64,000 bases of DNA from Hemileia vastatrix (lineage: Eukaryota; Basidiomycota; Pucciniomycetes; Pucciniales; Zaghouaniaceae), in NCBI GenBank assembly GCA_030280995.1, contig JASXTE010000014.1:2521656-2585655 (forward strand). Direction: 5' to 3'. Below, one piece after another: positions 11,341-22,351 of this stretch; the stretch's first letter is position 1; each line of letters begins with the position of its first letter. A program made the translations under genes and the position numbers. The notes under the pieces were generated by a model. It worked only from the letters and a program-made list of their open reading frames with translations, ran no database searches and was not told the origin of the DNA.

Positions 11341-11580
11341 GTTTAGTCCATCGAGACTTTAAACTGAACACTGGGTTAGTCCGTCAAGACTTTAAACTGA
11401 ACACTGGGTTAGTCCATCAAGACTTTAAACTGAACACTGGGTAAGTCCATCAAGACTTTAAACTGAAGACTGTGGGTAGTTCATCAAGACTTTAAACTTA
11501 AAAATGGTATAGTCCCTCAAGACTATAAACTGAGGATGTTTTAATGGTTGAGTCCTTCAGGACTATAAACTGATAATTAG
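11341..11580 (+). repeat. 33-34 bp tandem repeats (seven units)
   Basis: Units of the form GTTAGTCCATCAAGACTTTA followed by AACTGAACACTGG. The first four are near-identical (33-34 bp); the last three are diverged and vary in length. Each unit contains the short dyad AGTC-N6-GACT. Related diverged units reappear at 11757-11874 and single copies near 6823 and 7090. Not CRISPR: there are no unique spacers, and the context is a eukaryotic retrotransposon. Confidence 0.9.
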
Positions 11581-11645
11581 AGTTGGTGTGATTTTAGAAG
11601 AGGGCATCCAAGGGGGAGTCTCTGAATTTTGTTAAGGAAAGTGTG

Positions 11646-11687
11646 GGGGTAACTGATGAGCTGACTGCTCTGTAGAACAGTTACCCC
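11646..11687 (+). other. Inverted repeat GGGGTAACTG ... CAGTTACCCC
   Basis: Ten-base perfect arms (11646-11655 and 11678-11687) around a 22-base loop, preceded by TGTG. The same block occurs at about 6715-6757 (decayed right arm) and about 6977-7020 (8-base arms GGGGTAAC/GTTACCCC). Retention of pairing in at least two copies suggests a hairpin RNA or a protein-binding dyad in the element C 3' region. Confidence 0.75.
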
Positions 11688-11756
11688 GGAATGTTAGTTT
11701 GTTTCTTTTGTCTTTGATTTTTTGATCTCTGTTTCTGTCTTTTTGATTCAGGTTTT

Positions 11757-11874
11757 GGAGTCCCCCAAGGCTATAAACTGAGGGTTTTTTGAGTCCCCCA
11801 AGACTATAAAATGAGGGCTGTTAGTCCCCCAAGACTTAAAACTGAGGATTAGTCCCCCAAGACTTTAAACTGAA
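11757..11874 (+). repeat. Second cluster of AGTCCCCCAAGACT-type tandem units (four)
   Basis: Four units of about 28-36 bp with core AGTCCCCCAAGACT(A/T)TAAACTGAGG, related to the seven units at 11341-11580. They lie between the hairpin block and the antisense ORF at 11928. In this cluster the CCATC of the first cluster is replaced by CCCCC. Confidence 0.85.
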
Positions 11875-11927
11875 GAAACAATTTTATTTTCTTTATTTCT
11901 AAATCAAGATTCTCAGGCAAGAAGAAA

Positions 11928-12627
11928 TTACAGAAAATAATAAAGAGATGTAACAAAATGTTCAGCATTGGCTTTGAACTGGTGAATGAGGTTCTTCCTT
12001 TTCTCACGGTCCTGTGTATTTCTGGCAGGAGTGGATTGGAAGTAATTTAGAATGAGATGCTTCTTTTGAGAAGAATGTTGTTTGAATTTGTCTTTGATGG
12101 TGGGAAATGGATTAGGTGGGGATGCTTCAATGGTTCCCACATTGTCATCATCACTGTGAGGATGGAAATGAGCTGGAAATTTTCCAGATTGAATTTCAGT
12201 ATGAAGAAGTATTGGGCTTACCATCAGAAAGACCAGGGATGGTAGAGCTAGTGTTTGAAGTGGAGTTGGCACTCTTTTTTGAAGGGTGTAGTTTGTTGAT
12301 CATTCTGGGGATCAGGACGGATGGTCTGGATCTTTTGGTTCTGATAGAAGGTGGATCAGGTTGAAGAGGAAAATGGACCAGGTCTGAAATAAGTCTTCTT
12401 CCTAGTGTGACAGGAATCATAGGAGGTTCTGTAGGGATGAGCAGGTGGTGTGATGGTACAGATGAGATTGTTGTCAATGCAGTATTGGCAAGGACACATG
12501 TCAGTAGCAGATTTGGAAAGAAAGCTGAACATGGTGGCTGTGATGTAGGAGAATGTGGAGATTCTCTATTAGAGGGATGATGTGGTCTTCCAACATTGGT
12601 GGAGCCCTTTGTTGGTCTTTTTGGCAT
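11928..12627 (-). pseudogene. Antisense ORF, about 230 codons with one frameshift, unknown
   Basis: From ATG 12627 one frame runs to 12196 (MPKRPTKGSTNVGRPH..., Pro/Ser/Thr-rich) and a second overlapping frame continues to 11928 with a polar, helical C-terminus (IKDKFKQHSSQKKHL, then NTQDREKRKNLIHQFKANAE). The two readings fit as one protein broken near 12210 by a small indel. The first codons lie inside the LTR (which starts at 12581), so an antisense promoter in the LTR would serve it. Similarity to known families not recognised; coding status inferred. Confidence 0.35.
12571..12580 (+). promoter_or_regulatory. Candidate polypurine tract of element C
   Basis: AGAGGGATGA directly precedes TGTGGTCTTCC, the point at which similarity with the independent copy at 30104 begins. 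A purine tract immediately 5' of the 3' LTR is where plus-strand DNA synthesis is primed; this supports + orientation for element C. Confidence 0.5.
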
Positions 12628-12741
12628 TTTTTTGATATATCTTAAATGAAATTGTTTAATAATTGGGTGTTTTTCTGGATTTATTCAGCAAATATTGGGA
12701 CTGCGGGGATTTGGGTACTACCATTGGATAGCCACAGTTTT
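12581..12741 (+). repeat. 3' LTR of element C, left part
   Basis: Starts TGTGGTCTTCCAACATTGG and matches 30104-30260. It is cut at 12741 by element A and continues at 22352. The last five bases, GTTTT (12737-12741), are repeated after element A as its target-site duplication. Confidence 0.7.
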
Positions 12742-14241
12742 TGTCAGGCTAAGGTCAAGTACAAAGACCTGAACTAGCTTGAATGGTCAGTTGTCTAGAA
12801 GATTTTAATGGTCCTATATGAATACTGTAGTATAAATCCAAAAAATAGTAAAATATAATCAAAAATCAAGGTCTCAGTAATATAATTCTCACTATTTTAT
12901 ATGTGGCTTACAATTTCTTTAGTTGGTAGAAAAATAGATTTTAATAATTCAGATACTATTCAAAAGTCTTATAAAAGTACTAATTGATATGTATTGTAAT
13001 TGATTTAGTTATATGGGGTAAATTGTAATGATAAAGAATGTAGAAACTCAACTTAAAAACCTCCTCCTTTTATACACACTGAGTTCCCCAATGATTCCCT
13101 TGATGTACCACCCAATACACAGTTAATGACGCCTCCAACTAACTAATATACATTCCCATCAACATTCCCAGTAGCCCATGACATAGTTAGAAGAGTAACA
13201 ACCGTCAAAATCCTGTAATAATAAGGAAAATTAATCAAAATTAAAAAATGAGATAAAAAGAGAGTATATGCGTATTAAACAATAATATAAAAGACTAAAG
13301 AGGATTTTTTAAGGTTGATAATAGCTTAATAATTAGGGGGATTCACTTTAGAAATAATGGGGCTAATCCTGACATTATACTACGTGAAATTCCCATTCAA
13401 AAATAACCAATATTGACTGAGAAACCACCCAAAAACTCAAGAAAGAGCGTGAGATGTGGGGTAACTACATGCAGTCCTTGGCAGGCGCTTGCACAGGTAA
13501 ATCCTTGACTAAATTTAGGCAATTTTAAGCGTGGTGATGAAATAAGATTCCAAGAGTGAGATTATTAATGAAATTAGTGCATATTAACAAGGTCAATGCA
13601 TTATTAATTAAGCTAGGACACTAAATAAGCGCCTGTTGCCTATTTTGGTGTGTTTCCCCACAGTGGGCATAGAATGTGGGGTAATTATAGTGTGAAAAAG
13701 CTAACTTTGCTAAAAATGAAGCTATTCACATGGGAAAAAAGCAGGCAGTATGTGGCCAGTACACAGAAGCCATTGCTGGCATAAAAAACACCAAAATTGA
13801 AAAGTGTTATTTTTATGCATTTAAATAGCCAAATCAATAGTCATAAATGAGCCCAATTGATCTGTCAAAGCGCAATTTTGATATTCTCAAATTTATGGTG
13901 CATATAGTCAACTTTTAAGTGAAATAAAGCGCATTTCTTGTTTTTTGCATAAAACAGTGAAAATAACAGCTTTAAGTGTACTTAAAAATTATGCAGCCTT
14001 ATACTTAAGGCTCTTAAGATTACCCAAAAATATTCCAACTTAATATTAAGTACATAAGACTTATAAAAGGTGGATATATGCGTGTATATAATGTGCTATA
14101 ATGGCATATTTTGTATATTATCATAATTTTACTTATGTATACTGTTTGTGTACTCTTAATTATTATTACCATGTATATTTCATGTGTTTAACATAACTTA
14201 TAAGTACTTTTTACTCAGTCCTGGGGATATACAGGCTGACA
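12742..14241 (-). repeat. Element A 3' LTR (left end)
   Basis: 1500 bp, TG...CA type with the short inverted end TGTCAG/CTGACA. Contains TGTGGGGTAA boxes near 13455 and 13675 and conserved GCGC-rich short motifs that are also kept in the other three LTRs of the family. Confidence 0.95.
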
Positions 14242-14252
14242 CTTTCCCACCC
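14242..14252 (-). promoter_or_regulatory. Polypurine tract of element A
   Basis: On minus, GGGTGGGAAAG immediately precedes the 3' LTR. Element B has GGGTGGGCGAG in the same place (43126-43136). Confidence 0.85.
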
Positions 14253-14422
14253 AAAAAAACAATAAAAAAATGATAAGTTATAGATTTTTATTTATTTATT
14301 TGTTTAATTTTCAGGTATTCAGATTAATTCTGTAGCATTAAAGATTATACTTTAAAGAAATAAAACATAATAAATTATTATGAGTACTGGTATCTTAACC
14401 CCTCAGATGGTTGAACAGAAAT

Positions 14423-17400
14423 TTATTTCTGTTTAAATTTTTTAATAAGGGTGGATAAATTAGAAATTTCTTTTTCAGGTATCCATTTATCAAATTCATT
14501 TGATTTCCCTTTAAATCTTAATAAATACTCAGTTCTTTTTTCTTTAGTAAGGATTCTTTTCTTGAGTATTTTCTCAATCTCTGATTTTTCCACAATTTCT
14601 TCAGTTGGATTTTTAGGCCTTCCTCTTCTTTTTGGAAATAAGTCAGGATCATTTGCATGGTAAGGTTTCAATAATGAGATAGGGAAAACTGGATGTTTCC
14701 TATCATATGGAGCATATAATATGACTTCCACTGCATTATTGCCAACCATTTTACTTACTACAAAAGGTCCTACAAAGTGATCCTTTAATTTAACATTACC
14801 TTGTAAGTTAAAATGTAGCGTTGATATAAGGACTTCATCTCCCTTTTTGAATTCAAATTCTTTATGAGATTTATCCCAACTTTTCCTTTCATATTCAAAT
14901 GCTTTCTGGATGCATTCTTTTGCATGCTTTCTACACATTTGTTGCATATGAATAAAGGATTTAGTACCAGGTTGTATATCTAGCCTTGGTAATTTATTTA
15001 AATGATTTACTGGGGTATTTGGTACATATCCCAGCCAGAGTTTAAATCATTTCCTCTCTGTTACAGAATGAGTTGTGCTGTTATAAGAAATTTCAAGGCC
15101 AGGAATTAATGTTACCCAGTCATATGTGAATTTATCATTGTATTTGTATTCTAATCCAAAGGCACAATATCTTCTGATCATGTCTTCTAGAGTTTGTATC
15201 ATTCTCTCAGCCAGCCCATCAGTTTGTGGATGGTGTGCTGTAGACAATTTCAATTCTCAACCTGATACTTCCATCAAAGATGTCCAGAACTCTAAAGTGA
15301 ATTTAGGGTCTCTGTCAGAGATCATGGCTTTAGGGAACCCAGCAGTATTAATCATCTGAGTCCACCATAGTAGTTCCAAGTCTTTTTCAGATACCTCTTT
15401 ATGGGTAGGGATAAATTTACACATTTTTGTTAATCTATCTACTATTACCCAGCAAGAATTGAAACTTTCTTTTCCTGCTAATGGAAAGCCAGTTACAAAA
15501 TCCATGTTTATAATTTCCCATGGAGCTTTTGGTTTCTCTATTTGTTGCAACAACCCAGCTCTCTTCCCAGTTAAACTTTTATATTTCTGACAAGAGTCAC
15601 ATGTTTCAATGTATTTTTGTACATCTTCTTTCATGTTTATCAACCAGGCTGTATTTTTAACACTGGTTAATGTTTTGTTAAAATCAAAATGACCAGCTAA
15701 GATGTCATCATGAAAAGTACTCAACATTAACTCTTTCATAGAAGGTGGTATCACTATTACATTACTTAATTTTTTCCTGTAATATATATATCCATCTTCA
15801 ATTTAAAGTTTACCTTTTTCCAACACATTTCTATACTTTTGAGGCAATGTTTTAATTAATGCACTCATGGAGGCATTAGTTGGATCATTTAGAATGGTAG
15901 ATAGCTTAGTCAAATCTTTACCAGATGAATAATTTTCCAATATAGTTTGCATAAATTCTTCCTCTAAATCCACTATATAAATCCCAAATATATGTATAAC
16001 CTCATTTTCAGGTACATAAGCTGGGTTGTCAGCATCATTTGGCAAAGGACTTCTGGATAATAAATCCACATTAGAATGCAATTTTCCTGCTCTGTGAGTG
16101 ATTGTCATTCTTCCTCTGTACTCTTGTACAGCTAGTTGCCATCTAAACATGTGCCTATTAGGGGTTTTAATGTTTAGTAATGATTTTACTGCACTGCAAT
16201 CTGTTATAAGTTCAAACTTCTGGTCTTCCAGATAGTAATGAAGTTTCTCCAAAGCCCACACCATGGCTAAACATTCTAACTGTGTGGCACCATACCTCAA
16301 TTCTGTTTTTATTAAGGTTCTGTATATATAACAGATAACTACTGCAGATAATTTTCCATTTATTATCTGTTTCTGCTGTAAAGCAGCACCTAAACCTATG
16401 AAGCTTGCATCAGTGTACAAGATAAAAGGTAGGGTGAAATCTGGCAGTCCCAATATTGGAGCTGAAATTAAACATTCCTTTAATTTATTAAAGGCATGTT
16501 GTCTTTCATTATTTCAATTGAAAGCCTCATTTTTCCTGATTAATGTTGTTAAAGGAGCTGCAATGGATTAATAATTTTTAATATACTGTCTATAATATCC
16601 ACACATACCCAAAAAACTTTGAACCTCTTTTAAATTTTTAGGTATACCAATGTTTTTAATTGCTGCCACCTTATTCTGGTCAACAAAAATTTGTAATCCA
16701 GATACAACATTTCCAAGTACTTTCAAGGATTGAAATCTAAACTTACATATCTTTAATGCAATTGTCATTTTTATTTCATCCATCTTTTGAAAGACTCTTT
16801 CCAGGTGCTTTAAATGTTCATCATATGTTTTTGAGAACACTATAAAGTCATCAATATAGACCAAAAGCCATCCTTCAACCATTTCCTGATGGAAAACACT
16901 GTCCATTAATTTTTGGAAGACTGAAGGCCCATTTTTTGGGCCAAATGGCATTTTCACATACTTAAATATACCCATATGTGTGGTTATTAATAAGTAATTT
17001 TGAGAATTATTTTCTACAGGAATCTGGTGGTAGACCTTGTTTCCATCCATACAGGAAATATATTTTGCTCCTTGTAAAGTAGCATGGATAGAAGCTATCC
17101 TTTGTAGAGGGTAAATATCATCTACAGTGTATGTATTCAGAGCTCTATAGTCACTGCATAATCTTGCCTTATCCTTTTCATAAGAGATCAAAACTGGTGA
17201 AATGAAACAATAATTTGGTGTTGTGCCACTTTTTCAACAATACCCATTTCCAATAACATTTTTATGTTGTCTTCAATATCTTTCCTTTTTGCAGGAGAAG
17301 CTGGGTAAGGTTTCTTTTTCAAGCTGCCAGGAATATTATCCAAATCACAACTTTAAGAGATTTTCATCTTGTGGTCTTTGACCAATCCTAGTTCATTTGA

Positions 17401-18072
17401 ACCATGAGCAAATGCCATAGGATATGATTTAATCAATCTCAAAATACTTTCTTCTTCAATTTTTGAGAGTTGAAGACTGAAAGAGGCCTTTTGGATTTAA
17501 TTGTCCAATTCAACCATTTCAGTGGTGGTTCTTCCACCTTGCAGTTGTTCTTCTCTAGCAGAAATGGCATACACTTTGTTTTCAGAACATGTTTTGAATT
17601 TTCTCTTACCATTCACGCTTATAGTGAAGCAACTGTTAGCAGGATCTAGTTTAATGCCAAATTTTGTCAATAAATCATTGCCAATAATAAACCAATCACT
17701 ACAATTTTTATTATCCATTACTACAAATTCACAAACTGCTCTAACATATCCATTATTATATTTAAAGAATACAGCAGTTTTGTATTTTCCAATTGGATTT
17801 AACACTGAACAAAAACCTCTCTAGTTCTTTGTTTTAACAGGTTCTAGTTTTTCCTGGTACTTACTATCAAGTTTTATTAATGTATTAATTGAAACTACAC
17901 TACCTGCAGCCCCAGTGTCAAGAATGACATTCATTTCTCTTCCACATATAATAAAAGGTGCTCTGATAGGTGTTATGTTGTAAGTATCATGAGATACATC
18001 TTTAATTATTTCAGCTTCTTCAATGGAAGTTAAAGATGAATCTGTATGAGGTATAGCATCATTCAGGAACAT
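14423..18072 (-). pseudogene. pol: Element A pol: protease, RT, RNase H, integrase, chromodomain, several breaks
   Basis: Pieces in order on minus. Protease: ILDTGAAGSVVS (about 17925). RT: 17191-16568 with GAKYISCMDGNK and an intact YIDDFIVFS box (about 16850). RNase H: FILYTDASFIGLGAAL and LITDCSAVKSLL (about 16420-16190). Integrase: HHCC and core at 15754-15047. A C-terminal arm with KRRGRPK (AT-hook-like) and a chromodomain follows at 14947-14423 (EIEKILKKRILTKEK...FDKWIPEKEI). Breaks compared with element B lie between 17821 and 17805, about 17490-17192, 16568-16453, 15803-15754, 15253 and 15047-14947. At the place where B has a stop before the chromodomain arm, A keeps a lysine codon. 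Non-functional. Confidence 0.9.
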
Positions 18073-19724
18073 AATATCCTGTTCTAATACAAATATCTCA
18101 TGTTAATCATCACTGTAAGAAATGTTACTTTTACAATCCTCACTGGACTCCACATTCTCATCTTCATGATTACTTGGTTCAGAATTTTGTGAGGTTTCAA
18201 TAACATTAATTCTTTTCTTACACGTGTGACCCTTAACCCAAGGTTCATTACATTTATAACAAGTGTTATTTTAGTGTCTTTTAGGGAAAAGGGGAGCTGA
18301 AGGTTTTTTCTTCTCCACTGGTAACTTACTTGTAGTAGGTTTTACTACGTCAACACTTTGATTGTAATTATTATACTTGGTTTCATATTTGTGGTTTAAT
18401 AACATTACATTGCATATATTAATGAGCCCAGAGGTATCTCTGATGGTTTCAGTTCTAGCTACAATAATTTCTCTAGCTGATATAGGCAACTTGTATATTA
18501 TTTTCTCTTTCCACTCATCATAATCCATTTTTGGATCCATAGCTTTCATGATTTTTATTAAATTCATTAAAAAGACCATGGGTTTATCTCCAGAATTTGG
18601 ATTATATCTTGTTCTTTCATACAATCTTTGTTGAGTGATTCTAAATTTTGGGCCACCAAATTGCCTTTCAATTAGTGCCTTCCATTCATTCCAGGAGTAA
18701 TTAATTCCCTCACTCAATACAGATTCAAACCATAATAAGGCCACATCTGTAAATAAAGATATTAACTTTGAAGTAATTTCTTCATCAGGTAATTTGTATG
18801 AAAATTTTAAGTTATCAATTCTTTGTATGAATTGCTGCCAATCAGATTTTGAATCCCTGTCAAAAGAAGGGTACTGATCTAACTTAGGCCAGTTCTTTTG
18901 GTTAGTTCTTGCTTCCCTAACCTGAGGAATATTCAGTAATTCACTTAATTTGAAAAGATGATCATTTATTTCATCTTTTACTGATTTACTGTTCTCAGAG
19001 CCCATGACACTATGTTCATGTTCCATCATTGGTGTTTCATGAAAACAGGTACTCTTCCCACATAAAAAAGTGTTATCTTTTATTTTCCCAGTATTTTTCA
19101 ATATTTTTTCTACTTCTATTTCTACTCTTTGTAACCTATCGTTTATTACTGGTACATGAGTCAGAGTATCATTTATATTTGAAAAAGACAATTTAACATG
19201 TCCCTCAATGGTAGCCATAACATTCTGAGAATGTTCTAATTTACTTTCTAAATTTCTAATCTCAGAGTTCAATCTTTTATTCTCATTGATTAATTCATCA
19301 TTTGAATTTTCAATAATTTTTAATTTATTGGCTGTGGTACTCAATGATTGTGTTAGCTGTAATAATACATTTTCTGTATTATTGTTTGACTCTTTTGAGA
19401 ACTCTTCAAATTTTTCAATTCTCAATAATAATTTACTTATTATTTTTGATTCCATTGGATTCTCTTTCAAAAAATATTCTATTTTTTCTGTGTCCAACTC
19501 AGAAGACTCATCATTTGATTCCATTTTCATATTAATAGCATTATCCTGGTGATCAATAAAACTATTTACATTGTCCTCATTTAAAGACAAGTTTAATATA
19601 TTTTTTTCAAATGAATAATCCTTTAAATCTTTATCAATTATATCCAATATTTCCTTATCAATCTCATTACCTATAAGTAATTTATTTTCAGGTTGATACA
19701 ATTGATTATGAGGAGTTGGATGAC

Positions 19725-20262
19725 TTACCAAGGTCTTATCCCACTTCCCCTGCCTCTCCTTGCTTTTACCATGTAAGGGTGACTGCTGGAGCCCTGCTGT
19801 TGAGGATTGTTGTGATTTTGGGCGTACCAATCCCATTTCCATTTGCTTACTGTGATTTTTTGATCCTCCTCTTGGGCTGGAGGTGTTGCTATGGAATTGG
19901 TGGGTGCCACTGATGGTGGTTGAGCCTTTATGTCCACTAGAGCTTAGTTGACTTCAATGAAACCTTGAGCTGCTCTTTTCACCAGATTTTTGATCTGGTC
20001 CACTATATTGTTGTTTCTTATTGTCAAGGTTTTCAGTAGGGTGGATAGGGAGTGAATTTGTTCTTGTAATGTATTTTTTGCTTTCTTTATTGAAACTTGC
20101 TTTAAAAGCCTTTCCCTTTCCTCCAGAGACATTGGCAGAGTGTTGTTTATTATGGGAGAGTCCTGGCCCTCCATTTGAATGTCCTGTAACAGGTCTTCCA
20201 GCTCTAGGTCTTAAGTTATAAGGTTTTGCCTTATTACTTACAATGTCATTGTTGTCACACAT
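19725..20262 (-). pseudogene. Element A copy of the overlapping spliced ORF
   Basis: Exon 1 20242-20262 (MCDNNDI), a 58-bp intron 20184-20241 (GTAAGT...TTACAG), exon 2 from 20183. The spliced frame differs from gag and reads MEGQDSP, LLKQVSIKKAKNTLQEQIHSL (coiled coil), then DQKITVSKWKWDWYAQN and a basic tail ending GIRPW. One in-frame stop TAA (19944-19946) replaces a Gln codon of element B. Amino-acid differences from B are mostly conservative (R/K, V/M, A/S, L/M, D/E). Confidence 0.6.
20184..20241 (-). other. Predicted 58-bp intron in element A 5' coding region
   Basis: GTAAGT donor and TTACAG acceptor on minus, with AACTTAAG as a possible branch region. Same position and same length as in element B (49102-49159). 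Removing it joins the gag ATG to the overlapping frame. Confidence 0.65.
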
Positions 20263-20834
20263 TTTTACGTGGAATTTCTTCTAAAGAATTGAAAGTTTAG
20301 ATATGAAAAATTCAAAAGGAGTTTTATCAGTATTTGTCAATACCACTGAAGACAATTTTATTGCTTACTTATTGGTATGAAGTGAACTTCTAAGTGCCAA
20401 AAGTCAAATATGCTTTCTAAGTGGTCACTTGATTTAACTGGTCTACAATATGTAGCCGTGTTTTTATATTTAAAAAGAAAACAACTGTTAGTAAGGTTCT
20501 TTTTCAAATATAAATGAATTTTACAAACCAATAGAAACGGACTAAAAGTCATGTTAAAAGAAAACAATTAATCAGTTTAATTGGTTATCGTCTGCAAAAA
20601 TCACAAATTTAATTGGTCTATTGACAGACTCCCACTAAGATCAATTATATGTTAAATTAGTGGTAAATTTGTTGATTCAATATCACAATTTTATTATATA
20701 ACAGGGCTTCTTTTTCTGAAATCACTATATAAGTGACCCCAACCTGTTTTAATTATTCAAATATTTCTATAGGGATTTTTATTTACGTGTACCTTCTTTG
20801 AAAGTTTTACCTACTGGATTATAACAGAATTCTT

Positions 20835-20849
20835 GAGGAAAGGTCCCCA
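20835..20849 (-). promoter_or_regulatory. Primer-binding site of element A
   Basis: On minus, TGGGGACCTTTCCTC lies two bases after the 5' LTR end (CTGACA). It starts with TGG, as expected for pairing with a tRNA 3' CCA end. Identical in element B. The tRNA species is not identified. Confidence 0.8.
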
Positions 20850-20851
20850 AT

Positions 20852-22351
20852 TGTCAGGCTAAGGTCAAGTACAAAGACGTGAACTAGCTTGAATGGTCAG
20901 TTGTCTAGAAGATTTTAATGGTCCTATATGAATACTGTAGTATAAATCCAACAAATAGTAAAATATAATCAAAAATCAAGGTCTCAGTAATATAATTCTC
21001 ACTATTTTATATGTGGCTTACAATCTCTTTAGTTGGTAGAAAAATAGATTTTAATAATTCAGATACTATTCAAAAGTCTTATAAAAGTACTAATTGATAT
21101 GTATTGTAATTGATTTAGTTATATGGGGTAAATTGTAATGATAAAGAATGTAGAAACACAACCCAAAAACTTCCTCCTTTTATACACACTGAGTTCCCCA
21201 ATGATTCCCTTGATGTACCACCCAATACACAGTTAATGACGCCTCCAACTAACTAATATACATTCCCATCAACATTCCCAGTAGCCCATGACATAGTTAG
21301 AAGAGTAACAACTGTCAAAATCCTGTAATAATAAGGAAAATCCATCAAAATTAAAAAATGAGATAAAAAGAGAGTATATGTGTATTAAAAAATAATATAA
21401 AAGACTAAAGGGGATTTTTTTTAAGTTTAATAATGGCTTAATAATAAGGGGATTCACTGTAGAAATAATGGGGCTAATCCTGACATTATACTACGTGAAA
21501 TTCCCATTCAAAAATAACCAATATTGACTGAGAAACCACCCAAAAACTCAAAAAAGAGCGTGAGATGTGGGGTAACTACATGCAGTCCTTGGCAGGCGCT
21601 TGCACAGGTAAATCCTTGACTAAATTTAGGCAATTTTAAGCGTGGTGATGAAACAAGACGCTAAGAGTGAGGTTATTAATGAAATTAGTGCATATAAACA
21701 AGGTCAATGCATTATTAATTAAGCTAGGACACTTAATAAGCGCCTGTTGCCTATTTTAGTGTGTTTCCCCATAGTGGGCGTAGAATGTGGGGTAATTATA
21801 GTGTGAAAAAGCTAACTTTGCTAAAAATGAAGCTATTCACATGGGAAAAAAGCAGGCAGTATGTGGCCAGTACACAGAAGCCATTTCTGGCATAAAAAAC
21901 ACCAAATTTGAAAAGTGTTATTTTTATGCATTTAAATAGCCAAATCAATAGTCATAAATGAGCCCAATTGATCTGTCAAAGCGCAATTTTGATATTCTCA
22001 AATTTATGGTGCATATAGTCAACTTTTAAGTGAAATAAAGTGCATTTCTTGTTTTTTGCATTAAACAGTGAAAATAACAGCTTTAAGTGTACTTAAAAAT
22101 TATGCAGCCTTATACTTAAGGTTCTTAAGATTACCATAACATATTCCAACTTATTATTAAGTACATAAGACTCTTAAAAGGTGGATATATGCGTGTATAT
22201 AAGGTGTTATAATGGCATATTTTGTATATTATCATAATTTACTTATGTATACTGTTTGTGTACTCTTATTTATTATTCCCATGTATAGTTCATGTGTTTA
22301 ACATAGCTTATAAGTACTTTTTACTCAGTCCTGGGGATATACAGGCTGACA
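20852..22351 (-). repeat. Element A 5' LTR (right end), with promoter
   Basis: 1500-bp partner of 12742-14241. On minus it contains TATAAAAGG (21176-21184), about 1.17 kb from the LTR start, a strong TATA-box candidate for element transcription toward gag. Confidence 0.95.

Larger units (their letters stand above)
18103..20262 (-). pseudogene. gag: Element A gag, with in-frame stops
   Basis: Starts MCDNNDIVSNKAKPYNL at ATG 20262. The frame is open to 19954, stopped, then open again from 19842 to 18271 with a coiled-coil-rich middle (residues with LLLRIEKFEEF, NKLKIIENSNDELINENKRL) and a capsid-like core (WPKLDQYPSFDRDSKSDWQQF). A TAA at 18271-18273 precedes the zinc knuckle CYKCNEPWVKGHTC (about 18255-18215), which has CX2C and HxC ligands. 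The stop ending the frame is TAA 18103-18105, one codon before the position of the B gag stop; at B's stop position A has GAG. Gag and pol are thus the same frame, suggesting an ancestral single polyprotein. Confidence 0.9.
12742..22351 (-). mobile_element. Element A: chromovirus (Ty3/gypsy with chromodomain), 9610 bp, decayed
   Basis: Two 1500-bp LTRs (12742-14241 and 20852-22351), both TGTCAG...CTGACA, flanked by perfect GTTTT duplications (12737-12741, 22352-22356). Transcription direction is minus: gag lies next to the right LTR and chromodomain sequence next to the left one. The primer-binding site and polypurine tract are in the expected places. The LTRs differ from each other at tens of positions (roughly 2-3% by eye), and the genes carry several stops and shifts, so it is older than element B, the same family at 41625-51266. 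Confidence 0.95.

Noticed and set aside
11341..11874. Possible CRISPR array
   Set aside because: Repeats are contiguous without unique spacers and lie in a eukaryotic retrotransposon.
14451..14663. + strand frames opposite the pol and gag genes of elements A and B
   Set aside because: Shadows of the minus-strand genes; the same shadows appear in both copies because the coding strand is conserved.
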